Of a stretch of DNA of 64,000 bases, positions 25,531-34,001 are shown in pieces. The stretch covers positions 1,054,001 to 1,118,000 of the forward strand of contig NZ_CP102268.1 in the NCBI RefSeq assembly GCF_025148285.1. Direction: 5' to 3'. Under the pieces are notes generated by a model. That model was not told the origin of the DNA. It did no database searches and saw only the letters and a list, made by a program, of their open reading frames with translations. This DNA is from Marvinbryantia formatexigens DSM 14469 (GTDB lineage Bacteria > Bacillota > Clostridia > Lachnospirales > Lachnospiraceae). Within the stretch, counting starts at the first letter, position 1. Every line of letters starts with the position of its first letter. Both the position numbers and the translations under genes were made by a program.

Positions 25531-25634
25531 TTGAACTTTTCTGTTCCCTTTTTGAACTTTTTCGTTTTCATTAAACTTTCCGTTTTTTCTGTTGAACTTC
25601 TTATAGAACTGTTGTATAATCATTTTTGAACTTT
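25531..25634 (+). promoter_or_regulatory. Promoter with five TTGAACTTT-like boxes
   Basis: Boxes start at 25531 (TTGAACTTTT), 25552 (TTGAACTTT), 25571 (TTAAACTTT), 25592 (TTGAACTTC) and 25626 (TTGAACTTT). The first four are spaced 21, 19 and 21 bases, close to two turns of the helix. The box at 25592 is also the -35 element of a promoter whose -10 is TATAAT at 25615-25620, spacing 17. The fifth box falls just past the expected transcription start. The downstream gene encodes an XRE-type DNA-binding domain, so autoregulation is a natural reading (inference). Confidence 0.7.
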
Positions 25635-25664
25635 ATGAAATCCCATTTTCGAAGGAGAACATCT

Positions 25665-27173
25665 ATGTCAAATGAGACCTTTGCAGACAGACTCCGAAAA
25701 GCAATGGGCGACTGCGGCGTAAAACAGGTAGACCTGGTGCGTGCCGCCGCCGGGCAGGGCGTAAAGCTTGGTAAGAGCCATGTAAGCCAATATGTGAGCG
25801 GAAAGACTGTCCCGCGTGCGGACATTCTTCATTTTCTCGCCGCCGCCCTGCATGTCGAAGAGGACTGGCTGATGAACGGAGATTCCGAAGATGCCGCGCC
25901 TGCAGAAAACGGCGCGCTTCCGGAAAAAAAAGAAAAGAATGTTTCAGGAGGAAACACCATGCGTGAATTTAAAAAATCATCAAAACTGGATAATGTATTA
26001 TATGACGTGAGGGGACCGGTCGTGGAAGAAGCTAACAGAATGGAAAGTGCCGGAACACACGTACTGAAGCTGAATATTGGCAATCCCGCCCCCTTCGGCT
26101 TCCGCACCCCGGACGAGGTCATCTACGACATGCGCCAGCAGCTTACCGAAAGCGAAGGCTATTCCGACGCAAAAGGACTGTTTTCCGCGCGCAAGGCAAT
26201 CATGCAGTATGCACAGCTTAAAAACATCCCCAATGTTTCCATCGACGATATTTATACCGGCAACGGCGTCAGCGAGCTGATCAACCTGTGTATGTCCGCC
26301 CTGCTGGACGACGGCGATGAAATTCTGATTCCCTCCCCGGATTACCCGCTGTGGACGGCGTGCGCTACCCTCGCCGGTGGAAAGGCTGTTCACTACATCT
26401 GCGACGAACAGTCGGAATGGTATCCGGACATTGAGGATATCAAAAAGAAGGTAAACGACCGCACCAAGGCAATCGTTATCATCAATCCCAACAATCCCAC
26501 CGGAGCGCTGTATCCGCGCGAAGTTCTCCAGCAGATCGTGGAGGTCGCACGGGAGCACCAGCTCATCATTTTCTCCGACGAGATTTACGACCGTCTTGTC
26601 ATGGATGGGGAAGAGCATGTTTCCATCGCTTCCCTGGCGCCGGATCTGTTCTGCGTAACCTTCAGCGGACTTTCCAAGTCTCATATGATTGCCGGCTTCC
26701 GCATCGGCTGGATGGTTCTGAGCGGAAATAAACGTCACGTAAAAGATTATATTGAAGGGCTCAACATGCTCTCAAACATGCGCCTGTGCTCCAATGTGCC
26801 CGCGCAGTCCATCGTGCAGACTGCCCTCGGCGGACACCAGAGCGTGAAGGATTATATTGTTCCGGGCGGACGCATCTACGAGCAGCGCGAATGTATTTAT
26901 AACGCACTGACCGATATTCCCGGCATCACCGCTGTCAAGCCGAAGGCCGCCTTCTACATCTTCCCGAAGCTGGATGTAAAGCGGTTCAATATCACAAACG
27001 ATGAGCAGTTCGCTCTCGACCTGCTGCGCGAGAAAAAAATCCTCATCATCCACGGCGGCGGCTTCAACTGGAAACAGCCGGACCACTTCCGCGTGGTCTA
27101 CCTTCCGCGCGTCGGAGTGCTTGAACAGGCGGCGCATAAAATCGGCGACTTTTTAAGTACCTACCGGCAGTAA
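25665..27173 (+). CDS. XRE helix-turn-helix fused to an AlaA-type aminotransferase
   Basis: This is a 502-residue two-domain protein. Residues about 5-70 form a Cro/CI-type HTH (FADRLRKAMGDCGVKQVDLV, then SHVSQYVSGKTVPRADIL). After an Ala/Glu-rich linker, residues about 99-502 form a fold-type I PLP aminotransferase: LNIGNPAPFGF, the INPNNPTGALYP motif, SDEIYDRLV, and the Schiff-base lysine in FSGLSKSHMIAGFRIGW. The enzyme part resembles alanine-synthesising AlaA. GAAGGAGA precedes the ATG at 25665. A second strong AGGAGG lies eight bases before an in-frame ATG at 25959, so the enzyme alone could also be made. Confidence 0.9.
   Translation: MSNETFADRLRKAMGDCGVKQVDLVRAAAGQGVKLGKSHVSQYVSGKTVPRADILHFLAAALHVEEDWLMNGDSEDAAPAENGALPEKKEKNVSGGNTMREFKKSSKLDNVLYDVRGPVVEEANRMESAGTHVLKLNIGNPAPFGFRTPDEVIYDMRQQLTESEGYSDAKGLFSARKAIMQYAQLKNIPNVSIDDIYTGNGVSELINLCMSALLDDGDEILIPSPDYPLWTACATLAGGKAVHYICDEQSEWYPDIEDIKKKVNDRTKAIVIINPNNPTGALYPREVLQQIVEVAREHQLIIFSDEIYDRLVMDGEEHVSIASLAPDLFCVTFSGLSKSHMIAGFRIGWMVLSGNKRHVKDYIEGLNMLSNMRLCSNVPAQSIVQTALGGHQSVKDYIVPGGRIYEQRECIYNALTDIPGITAVKPKAAFYIFPKLDVKRFNITNDEQFALDLLREKKILIIHGGGFNWKQPDHFRVVYLPRVGVLEQAAHKIGDFLSTYRQ
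25946..25961 (+). promoter_or_regulatory. Internal Shine-Dalgarno and start inside the HTH-aminotransferase gene
   Basis: AGGAGG (25946-25951) followed by AAACACC and ATG (25959-25961) lies in the linker between the HTH and enzyme domains, in frame. Translation from here gives a complete 404-residue aminotransferase beginning MREFKKSSKLDNVLYDVRG, which is the usual N-terminus of the stand-alone enzyme. Confidence 0.65.
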
Positions 27174-27249
27174 AAGCTGCGGTAAATATCACCGGCGCTC
27201 TCTGAAAAATCTGTCTTCTTATGCTATTGGGTCAGATTCTTCTTATTGC

Positions 27250-27295
27250 AAAAAGGTCCGAAGCCGGGCAGCTCTTCGCTGCCTTGCTCCGGACC
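27250..27295 (-). terminator. Terminator after hsp20
   Basis: On the minus strand GGTCCG...GGCAGC pairs with GCTGCC...CGGACC around a short loop, with small bulges, and is followed by TTTTTGC. It lies between the convergent aminotransferase and hsp20 genes. Confidence 0.75.
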
Positions 27296-27329
27296 ATACC
27301 ATTTATCACTCTATTTTAAAGAGGTGCCG

Positions 27330-27806
27330 TTATCCCTCGATGGCAATATATTTGTTTTCCCCGGCTTTCGCTTTCGTCGCCTCCGTCTTCGGAATGCTCA
27401 GCTTCAATACGCCGCTTTCATACTTCGCATGGATATCCTCCTGCTTTACATCCTCACCGACATAGAAGGTTCTGCTCATGCTGCCCATGTAGCGCTCCCG
27501 GCGGACAAATTTTCCGCTCTTCTTCTCCTTCTCGTCCTCATTGAGCCCCTTCGCCGCACTGATTATCAGATAACCATCCTTCAGCTCCAGGGAAAGCTCT
27601 TCTTTCTTAAAGCCCGGCAAATCAATATCCACCTCGTAGTGGTCGTCATGTTCGCGCACATCCGTTTTCATCATATTCGCCGCATGACGTCCATACAGCT
27701 TTCTCTGCGCCTTCTGCGCTTCCTTATCGTCAAATGCCGGAAAATCAAAAAAGTCATCAAAGAAATCGTCAAATAAGTTTTCTCCAAAAATACTCGGTGT
27801 CATCAT
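27330..27806 (-). CDS. Small heat-shock protein Hsp20/IbpA family
   Basis: This is a 158-residue alpha-crystallin-type chaperone that binds unfolding proteins without ATP. The alpha-crystallin domain runs from about residue 48 to 145: DVREHDDHYEVDIDLPGFKKEEL, then YMGSMSRTFYVGEDV and the ending GVLKLSIPK. The N-terminal arm is Phe/Asp-rich (FGENLFDDFFDDFFDFPAF), and the C-terminus has a charged tail. AGGAGA is nine bases before the first ATG at 27806; an ATG one codon later is equally possible. The gene is transcribed from a promoter overlapped by a perfect CIRCE element, so HrcA should repress it. Confidence 0.95.
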   Translation of the reverse strand: MMTPSIFGENLFDDFFDDFFDFPAFDDKEAQKAQRKLYGRHAANMMKTDVREHDDHYEVDIDLPGFKKEELSLELKDGYLIISAAKGLNEDEKEKKSGKFVRRERYMGSMSRTFYVGEDVKQEDIHAKYESGVLKLSIPKTEATKAKAGENKYIAIEG

Positions 27807-27925
27807 AAGTCATCTCTCCTTTTCCAGTTAAATATGATTGTCAGTAAGAACTGGGGATGACCGGGAAGAAACCGGAATTTTTTATTTATTCATTCCTTTC
27901 TTTCCTTCTCCTTTGTTCTATATGT

Positions 27926-27954
27926 GTTATAGCACATTTATTAGCACTCGTCAA
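27926..27954 (-). promoter_or_regulatory. hsp20 promoter, sigma-A type
   Basis: Read on the minus strand: TTGACG (complement of 27949-27954), 17 bases, TATAAC (complement of 27926-27931). The -35 lies inside the CIRCE operator. Confidence 0.8.
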
Positions 27955-27967
27955 GAGTGAGTGCTAA
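27941..27967. promoter_or_regulatory. CIRCE operator (HrcA binding site)
   Basis: TTAGCACTC (27941-27949), nine bases, GAGTGCTAA (27959-27967) is an exact match to the CIRCE consensus. It covers the -35 of the hsp20 promoter, 135 bases before the start codon. CIRCE normally controls groESL and hrcA-grpE-dnaKJ; here it controls hsp20. Confidence 0.95.
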
Positions 27968-28089
27968 TAAATTTTGTGAATTTTTTGTGAACAAAGAATC
28001 AGGTGCATACCGTCCGGATATTTCTGCGCCGGAAGTCCCCCGCAATGGCAGAAACACTCCGGCATTCGTAGCTGTATCTCACGAAATAT

Positions 28090-29322
28090 TTATAAAATGT
28101 AACAATCCGCATTCACTACCTTTGTATCTGCCATTGTTCCCATAAAGTTTCTTACAGGGAACCTTTTCTCATTCTCTCCTCCATCATTTTCTGTGATATT
28201 CGCAACATTTTCTGAGACCAGCTCCACCGCGCTGCGCTGCGCCGGATTACAGGATACGCTGGCACAATTTTTTATCTCCAGCTTCGCAAGGATTTCTTCC
28301 GGCTCCACATCATCCTTCACGCAAACATCCGCACAGTTGGCGATGCAGATTCCCTCCTGCGCTCCCGAAAGCAGCGCACGGTCCACCGTGACAGACACCT
28401 TGTTCTTCAGGCATTTGCCCTTGCAGAGCTCCAGCTTCCGGTACTTTGCATCCAGCGCAAGAAATGCTTCCTCCTGCCGTTTCAAAAGCTGCACTTTTCC
28501 CTGTATGATCAGCTTCTCCACCTGCTGCAGGCAGGCATCGCTGTTCTCATCCAGCTGCAGGTCGCCACCGATGAACAGTCGTCCACCGTATCTGCGCAGC
28601 AATGTTTCGTCCAGCCGTGCATCGTCCTTTATATAGGCAAATCCCTCCGGGACTACTGCGATATCCGTTTCTTCGTCAAATAACGCGACCGCCTGTGCCA
28701 CCAGTTTTTCCAGAATTACCGCGTTTCTGGTGACAAAATGAACCTTCTTTTCGGCAAGCGCCTGTATATCTGTCTCCGGGTCCGTCAGAAGCACCTTCCG
28801 CTCTGCGTAATACCGCGCGCCTTCTCTTGCCCGCAGATGAAAATAACGGTCAGCCTCGAACTCCGGTTTCAATACGATACAGCCGTCCGGAATACAGCTC
28901 ACACTCCCGTTTACCGAAAGCTTTCCCATCCAGGGCGTCATACTCTTCGGATAGCGGACTTTCCCATTTACATAAATCCCCACTACGTTCTCCAGATATT
29001 TCTGTGTATCCGCTTCAATTACCAGGCTTCCATTCACAATCAGAACGATTTTCTTATCGCTCTCCATATCCCCGGTAATTTCATGATGACCGTTTATCGT
29101 AACGACCTGCACTCCTTCTTCAAGCTCCAGCGTATTGTCTACATTGAGTGTTACCGGAAGCCTGTGCAGGATTTCTCTGCTGCGCTCATCCTCCACCAGC
29201 ATATCCGCATTGATTACGATCTGCTCATACGCCGCCAGACCTTCCTCCGATATCTTTCTCGCATCACACAAATCACAATTCACCATAAATTTTTTCTTCA
29301 AGCTCTCCACGTCCTTTCTCAT
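28090..29322 (-). CDS. Hypothetical protein coupled to an ECF sigma factor
   Basis: This is a 410-residue soluble protein with no signal peptide or transmembrane helix. It is rich in short beta strands separated by Gly/Asn turns (IVLIVNGSLVIEA, GIYVNGKVRYP, GKLSVNGSVSCIP, GRLFIGGDLQLDE, KLIIQGKVQLL), which suggests a beta-solenoid, reminiscent of bactofilin or polymer-forming folds, followed by a cysteine-bearing C-terminal part. I do not recognise a named family. Its ATG overlaps the sigma-factor stop as ATGA, so the two are made together. An anti-sigma or target role is possible, but it lacks the usual membrane anchor. Confidence 0.75.
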   Translation of the reverse strand: MRKDVESLKKKFMVNCDLCDARKISEEGLAAYEQIVINADMLVEDERSREILHRLPVTLNVDNTLELEEGVQVVTINGHHEITGDMESDKKIVLIVNGSLVIEADTQKYLENVVGIYVNGKVRYPKSMTPWMGKLSVNGSVSCIPDGCIVLKPEFEADRYFHLRAREGARYYAERKVLLTDPETDIQALAEKKVHFVTRNAVILEKLVAQAVALFDEETDIAVVPEGFAYIKDDARLDETLLRRYGGRLFIGGDLQLDENSDACLQQVEKLIIQGKVQLLKRQEEAFLALDAKYRKLELCKGKCLKNKVSVTVDRALLSGAQEGICIANCADVCVKDDVEPEEILAKLEIKNCASVSCNPAQRSAVELVSENVANITENDGGENEKRFPVRNFMGTMADTKVVNADCYIL

Positions 29323-29837
29323 CTCCAATATTTCTGAAGCCGCCGCCTCGCCGATGCCAGCCGCGACCGCACCGTTGCAGCCGGAAGTGAAAACAGCTTT
29401 CCAAGCTCTGCCGAATTATACCCCTGGAAATAACGGAGTACAAATAAAACGCGCTCTTCCTCCGGAAGAATCTGCAGCATCTGCTCGCAGTCAATTTCCG
29501 CATATAACCCTTCCTCTACAGGATTCTCCGGCAATTCCTCTGTAACCTTTTCATATGCAGTATGCCGCAAACGGTCGAGATACAGATTCTTTACGGTCCG
29601 GTAAAGCCATGCCCGCCGCTGTGCGGGCTGCAGCATTTCCAGCGTTTTCTCATGAATCAGTGCACGCAGAAATGCCTCCTGTATCAAATCGTCCGTCAAT
29701 GTCTCATCCTGCGTCATCGCCCGGCACCATCCCGTCAGTTCTTTGCGGCATGTATTGTAGAGTTCTTCCAGCAAACCGTTTCCTCCCTCCCGCCATCCGT
29801 CCGCTTCCCTGCGGTTTCGTTTTTTCGCTGTTTTCAT
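29319..29837 (-). CDS. ECF-type RNA polymerase sigma factor
   Basis: Region 2 covers LLEELYNTCRKELTGWCRAMTQDETLTDDLIQEAFLRAL with the helix-2.4 part RRAWLYRTVKNLYLDRLR; region 4 is LPEEERVLFVLRYFQGYNSAELGKLFSLPAATVRSRLASARRRLQ. The length of about 172 residues is usual. An ATG at 29837 (MKTAKKRNRREA) is chosen; a GTG at 29885 is also open but neither has a strong binding site. The stop overlaps the downstream hypothetical gene by four bases. It presumably directs transcription of its own operon and a few targets. Confidence 0.85.
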   Translation of the reverse strand: MKTAKKRNRREADGWREGGNGLLEELYNTCRKELTGWCRAMTQDETLTDDLIQEAFLRALIHEKTLEMLQPAQRRAWLYRTVKNLYLDRLRHTAYEKVTEELPENPVEEGLYAEIDCEQMLQILPEEERVLFVLRYFQGYNSAELGKLFSLPAATVRSRLASARRRLQKYWR

Positions 29838-29991
29838 GCGATTGCTTTTTCTTCCGCATTCGTTGCTGTTTTTTGGTGGCTTCACTTATATAACGTCCGG
29901 GAGGCATAAAGTGTTGAAAAATTTTCAAGTAATTTTTTGTATGCTGCGCTTCGCAAACATATTTCCGGCACTCCGTAGCAAATCTTCCTTT

Positions 29992-30759
29992 TTACAATTT
30001 TTTCACAAGTTCAATCGCAGTAGCAATTAAATTATACCGTATATTCTTTTGCATATTCCAATTTCGTGAATCCCACACCTCACCGCTTACATCATCACCG
30101 GCATATAATAGCTGGGCAAGCGGAATATGATAATATTGAGACACCGCAAAAAAAGCTGCCGCTTCCATTTCCACAGTTATACAGCCTTCGTTTCGTCTTA
30201 ATGCAATCATGTCGGGAGTTTCTCTGTATATGGCATCGCTTGTCCAGGTTTTTCCTGTTGTAAATGGAATCCCCATCTGTTCCAGACACGAAACCACAAT
30301 CTCGGCGGTCTCCTTATGACATTCAACTTCACGGGATGGCTCCAGGTAATGATAAGATGTTCCCTCATCTCTGACCGCAGATACCGGGATAATGATTTCT
30401 CCCACTTTACTGTTCTTTGCCAGCGCCCCTGCGCCGCCACAAATTATGAATTTTTCACATCCCATAGCATGTAGTTCTTCAAGCGTTACAGCCGCTCCCG
30501 GTGCACCGCAAAATGCCATTGTAATGCAAAGTCTCTCTTCGCCGTACACATATTCATACACAGGCATGTCAAGCACTTCTGAGTTAAGATAACCGATGAC
30601 AGAAAGATTGTTTTCCGCAACAAACTGGTCCAGTTCCTTTCTGAAAAAAGTAATAACACATTTTTCGGGAAGACTTTTCGCCAGAAAATTCGCCGGATGA
30701 ATAAGTGGTTCTTTACTGGTATCAAATTCACATATGGGAAACTTATTTTTTAAAATCAT
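29992..30759 (-). CDS. Nucleoside phosphorylase (uridine phosphorylase-like)
   Basis: This is a 255-residue enzyme that cleaves a nucleoside with phosphate to base and ribose 1-phosphate. The PNP_UDP family pattern is seen in TMAFCGAPGAAVTLEELHAMG, the phosphate/sugar site FIICGGAGAL, and the base/ribose site CITVEMEAAAFFAVSQYY, where the MEAA motif contributes the ribose-binding Met-Glu pair. The ATG at 30759 is eight bases after GAGGAGG. It stands alone between the sigma-factor operon and ppdK. Substrate preference (uridine or purine) is not certain. Confidence 0.88.
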   Translation of the reverse strand: MILKNKFPICEFDTSKEPLIHPANFLAKSLPEKCVITFFRKELDQFVAENNLSVIGYLNSEVLDMPVYEYVYGEERLCITMAFCGAPGAAVTLEELHAMGCEKFIICGGAGALAKNSKVGEIIIPVSAVRDEGTSYHYLEPSREVECHKETAEIVVSCLEQMGIPFTTGKTWTSDAIYRETPDMIALRRNEGCITVEMEAAAFFAVSQYYHIPLAQLLYAGDDVSGEVWDSRNWNMQKNIRYNLIATAIELVKKL

Positions 30760-30946
30760 GACCTTTACCTCCTCAATCCCGATTGTTCCTCCCATTATAC
30801 CAGACATCCCGCCAACAATCATCTACTATTTAAAATTCTTTCCGTTTCATCCTCTATCCGCATAACACCTGATCTAGGCACAAATTTGTCGATAAAACTC
30901 CTTTTTTATTGATAATCCTTTTATTTTCGGGATTTTTTCACCGGTC

Positions 30947-30986
30947 AAAAAAAGACCCCATACTGTGTTTCCACAGTACAAGGTCT
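30947..30986 (-). terminator. Terminator after ppdK
   Basis: On the minus strand a near-perfect stem (GACCTTGTACTGTG with CACAGTATGGGGTC) closes a GAAA loop and is followed by seven T residues. Confidence 0.9.
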
Positions 30987-31049
30987 ATTTCCTGGGTAAA
31001 TTTTTTAGCCTAAATTGTGTTGCCGGTTGACAACAATAGATTTAAACTC

Positions 31050-33674
31050 CTACTTATTTGCAATAGCCGCCTGTGCTGCTGCCAGTCTTGCGATCGGCAC
31101 GCGGAACGGTGAGCAGGATACATAGTCCAGACCGATCTTGTGGCAGAATTCAACAGAGGACGGGTCGCCGCCATGCTCGCCGCAGATACCGATATGCAGG
31201 TTGGGGTTGACCGGCTTGCCGAGGTTGATTGCCATTTCCATCAGCTTGCCGACGCCATTCTGGTCGAGCTTTGTGAACGGGTCATTCTCAAAGATTTTTC
31301 TCTCATAGTAAGCTTCGAGGAATTTGCCTGCGTCATCACGTGAGAAACCGAAGGTCATCTGCGTGAGGTCGTTTGTACCGAAGCAGAAGAAATCTGCGTC
31401 CTTCGCGATGGCATCCGCTGTCAGAGCCGCACGCGGAATCTCGATCATCGTACCGACAAGGTATTTCAGGTCGCTTCCTGCCGCCGCGATTTCTGCATCC
31501 GCAGTTTCCACAACGGTTTTCTTTGCAAATTTCAGCTCCTTGTCATCACCGATAAGCGGAATCATGATTTCCGGGCAGATATTCCAGTCCGGATGCGCTT
31601 TCTTCACATTGATAGCTGCGCGGATTACCGCTTTCGTCTGCATCTTGGCAATTTCCGGATACGTAACCGCCAGACGTACTCCGCGATGTCCCATCATCGG
31701 GTTAAACTCGTGGAGAGAATCAATGATCTGATGGATCTGCTCTACCGTCTTGCCCTGGCTGTCCGCCAGCTTCTGGATATCCTCGTCTGTCTGCGGAACA
31801 AACTCATGCAGAGGCGGATCCAGGAAACGGATGGTAACCGGGTTGCCCTCCATCGCCTCGTAAAGCTTTTCAAAATCGCTCTGCTGTACCGGAAGAAGCT
31901 TCTCCAGCGCCGCTTCTCTCTCTTCCGTGGTATCTGCGCAGATCATTTCACGGAAAGCGTCGATCCGGTCGCCCTCAAAGAACATATGCTCTGTGCGGCA
32001 GAGACCGATGCCCTCTGCGCCAAGCTCTCTCGCCTTCTTTGCATCGCTTGGCGTATCCGCATTCGTTCTTACCTGCAGCTTTCTGTATTTATCCGCCCAG
32101 CCCATGATTCTGCCGAATTCACCGGCGATCGTTGCATCCACCGTCGGGATAACGCCGTCGTAAATATTTCCGGTGGAACCGTCGATGGAGAGCCAGTCTC
32201 CCTCATGATATTCCTTGCCGGCAAGCGTAAACTTCTTATTTTCCTCATCCATTGCAATCTCGGAGCAGCCGGATACACAGCAGGTACCCATACCGCGGGC
32301 AACTACCGCCGCATGGCTTGTCATACCGCCGCGGACTGTCAGAATACCCTGCGCCGCTTTCATACCCTCGATATCCTCCGGCGAGGTCTCCAGACGCACC
32401 AGAACCACCTTCTTGCCCTTAGCGTGCCAGCTCTTTGCATCCTCCGCCGAGAATACGATCTGTCCGCAGGCTGCACCCGGTGATGCCGCCAGCGCTCTTG
32501 CCGCCGGTGTCGCGCGCACGAGGGATGCTCTGTCAAACTGCGGATGAAGCAGCGTATCCAGGTTGCGCGGATCAATCATCGCTACCGCTTCTTCCTCGGT
32601 TCTCATGCCCTCATCCACCAGGTCGCAGGCAATCTTCAGCGCCGCCTGCGCGGTTCTCTTACCATTTCTGGTCTGCAGCATATACAGCTTGCCGTGCTCA
32701 ACGGTGAACTCCATATCCTGCATATCTCTGTAATGCTTCTCCAGAATACTGCAAACTTCTTTAAACTGCTGAAATGCCTCCGGGAACTTGTCTGCCATCT
32801 CGGAAATATGCATCGGGGTACGCACGCCGGCAACCACGTCCTCGCCCTGCGCATTCGTAAGGAACTCGCCGAACAGACCGTTCTCGCCGGTAGCCGGGTC
32901 ACGCGTAAACGCAACGCCCGTACCGCAGTCGTCGCCCATGTTTCCGAAAGCCATCGACTGTACGTTTACCGCAGTTCCCCAGGAGTACGGGATATCATTG
33001 TCGCGGCGGTAAACATTGGCACGCGGGTTGTCCCAGGAACGGAATACCGCTTTGATAGCCTCCATAAGCTGCTCCTTCGGGTCGTCCGGGAAATCTTTTC
33101 CGATTTTTCCTTTATATTCCGCCTTGAACTGGTTTGCCAGCTCCTTCAGGTCGTCCGCCGACAGCTCAACGTCCTGCGTAACGCCTCTGTCCAGCTTCAT
33201 TTTGTCAATCAGCTCTTCAAAATATTTCTTGCCGACCTCCATAACAACGTCGGAGAACATCTGGATAAATCTTCTGTAGCAGTCCCATGCCCAGCGCGGA
33301 TTACCAGACTTTTCAGCAAGCACATTTACTACCGTCTCATTCAGTCCGAGATTCAGGATCGTGTCCATCATGCCCGGCATGGATGCTCTTGCGCCGGAGC
33401 GGACAGATACCAGCAGCGGATTCTCGCTGTCGCCGAATTTCTTTCCGGTGATCTCTTCCATCTTTCCAATATACTCATTGATCTGTGCCTGAATTTCGTC
33501 ATTAATCGTCTGTCCATCTTCGTAGTACTGCGTACACGCTTCTGTCGTGATCGTGAATCCCTGCGGTACCGGAAGACCGAGGCCTGTCATCTCTGCCAGA
33601 TTCGCACCTTTTCCCCCAAGAAGCTCGCGCATATTCGCGTTACCTTCGCTGAATAAGTAAACCCATTTTGCCAT
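31050..33674 (-). CDS. ppdK: Pyruvate, phosphate dikinase
   Basis: This is an 874-residue enzyme that interconverts pyruvate, ATP and phosphate with phosphoenolpyruvate, AMP and pyrophosphate in central carbon metabolism of anaerobes. The N-terminal nucleotide domain starts MAKWVYLFSEGNA and has GGKGANLAEMTGLGLPVP. The swivelling phosphohistidine domain carries GGMTSHAAVVARGMG (catalytic His near residue 452). The C-terminal PEP/pyruvate barrel has GLCRTEHMFF, FGTNDLTQMTFG and the catalytic cysteine region HIGICGEHGG. The ATG at 33674 has GGAGG nine bases upstream; the frame is open farther upstream without homology. The leader holds possible attenuation hairpins. Confidence 0.96.
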   Translation of the reverse strand: MAKWVYLFSEGNANMRELLGGKGANLAEMTGLGLPVPQGFTITTEACTQYYEDGQTINDEIQAQINEYIGKMEEITGKKFGDSENPLLVSVRSGARASMPGMMDTILNLGLNETVVNVLAEKSGNPRWAWDCYRRFIQMFSDVVMEVGKKYFEELIDKMKLDRGVTQDVELSADDLKELANQFKAEYKGKIGKDFPDDPKEQLMEAIKAVFRSWDNPRANVYRRDNDIPYSWGTAVNVQSMAFGNMGDDCGTGVAFTRDPATGENGLFGEFLTNAQGEDVVAGVRTPMHISEMADKFPEAFQQFKEVCSILEKHYRDMQDMEFTVEHGKLYMLQTRNGKRTAQAALKIACDLVDEGMRTEEEAVAMIDPRNLDTLLHPQFDRASLVRATPAARALAASPGAACGQIVFSAEDAKSWHAKGKKVVLVRLETSPEDIEGMKAAQGILTVRGGMTSHAAVVARGMGTCCVSGCSEIAMDEENKKFTLAGKEYHEGDWLSIDGSTGNIYDGVIPTVDATIAGEFGRIMGWADKYRKLQVRTNADTPSDAKKARELGAEGIGLCRTEHMFFEGDRIDAFREMICADTTEEREAALEKLLPVQQSDFEKLYEAMEGNPVTIRFLDPPLHEFVPQTDEDIQKLADSQGKTVEQIHQIIDSLHEFNPMMGHRGVRLAVTYPEIAKMQTKAVIRAAINVKKAHPDWNICPEIMIPLIGDDKELKFAKKTVVETADAEIAAAGSDLKYLVGTMIEIPRAALTADAIAKDADFFCFGTNDLTQMTFGFSRDDAGKFLEAYYERKIFENDPFTKLDQNGVGKLMEMAINLGKPVNPNLHIGICGEHGGDPSSVEFCHKIGLDYVSCSPFRVPIARLAAAQAAIANK

Positions 33675-34001
33675 TATGTAGTTCCTCCTGTTTTGTATTT
33701 TGGCGGCGGTTCTCTCCAAAACAGCCGCACAGCTTCCGGCAGATGTGGCTCTCTGCCAGAGCTTCTTTTGCGCAATAAAACTGTATTCTTTACCTTGCGC
33801 GCAAAAAACACCGGGTAAATAACCGGTGTGACGCGATACCTCGTTATATCGCACACAATTATTGTAACATATCTGAAAATGTAGTCAAGGGAATCTGTAT
33901 TAATTAAAAATTTAACGATATTAGCTTATCTGCCAGTGTGTTTTTCGTTCATACACATTCCCTATTTCAGAATAAAAGTGTGCTATGCCATCACTCTTCG
34001 T
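33675..34001 (-). promoter_or_regulatory. ppdK leader and promoter region
   Basis: This 327-base stretch contains no gene. On the minus strand a promoter TTGACT (complement of 33883-33888), 16 bases, TACAAT (complement of 33861-33866) gives a leader of about 180 bases before the ppdK start. The leader opens with a hairpin (GCGATA with TATCGC, 33833-33852) and then a terminator-like hairpin at 33803-33829. Confidence 0.65.
33803..33829 (-). terminator. Terminator-like hairpin in the ppdK leader
   Basis: On the minus strand ACACCGG and CCGGTGT close an eight-base loop and run into six T residues. It sits about 130 bases before the ppdK start codon, between promoter and gene, so it could attenuate transcription. 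Confidence 0.6.

Noticed and set aside
31593-33656. Long plus-strand frames opposite ppdK
   Set aside because: They mirror the codon structure of ppdK, have no domain, and lack ribosome binding sites.
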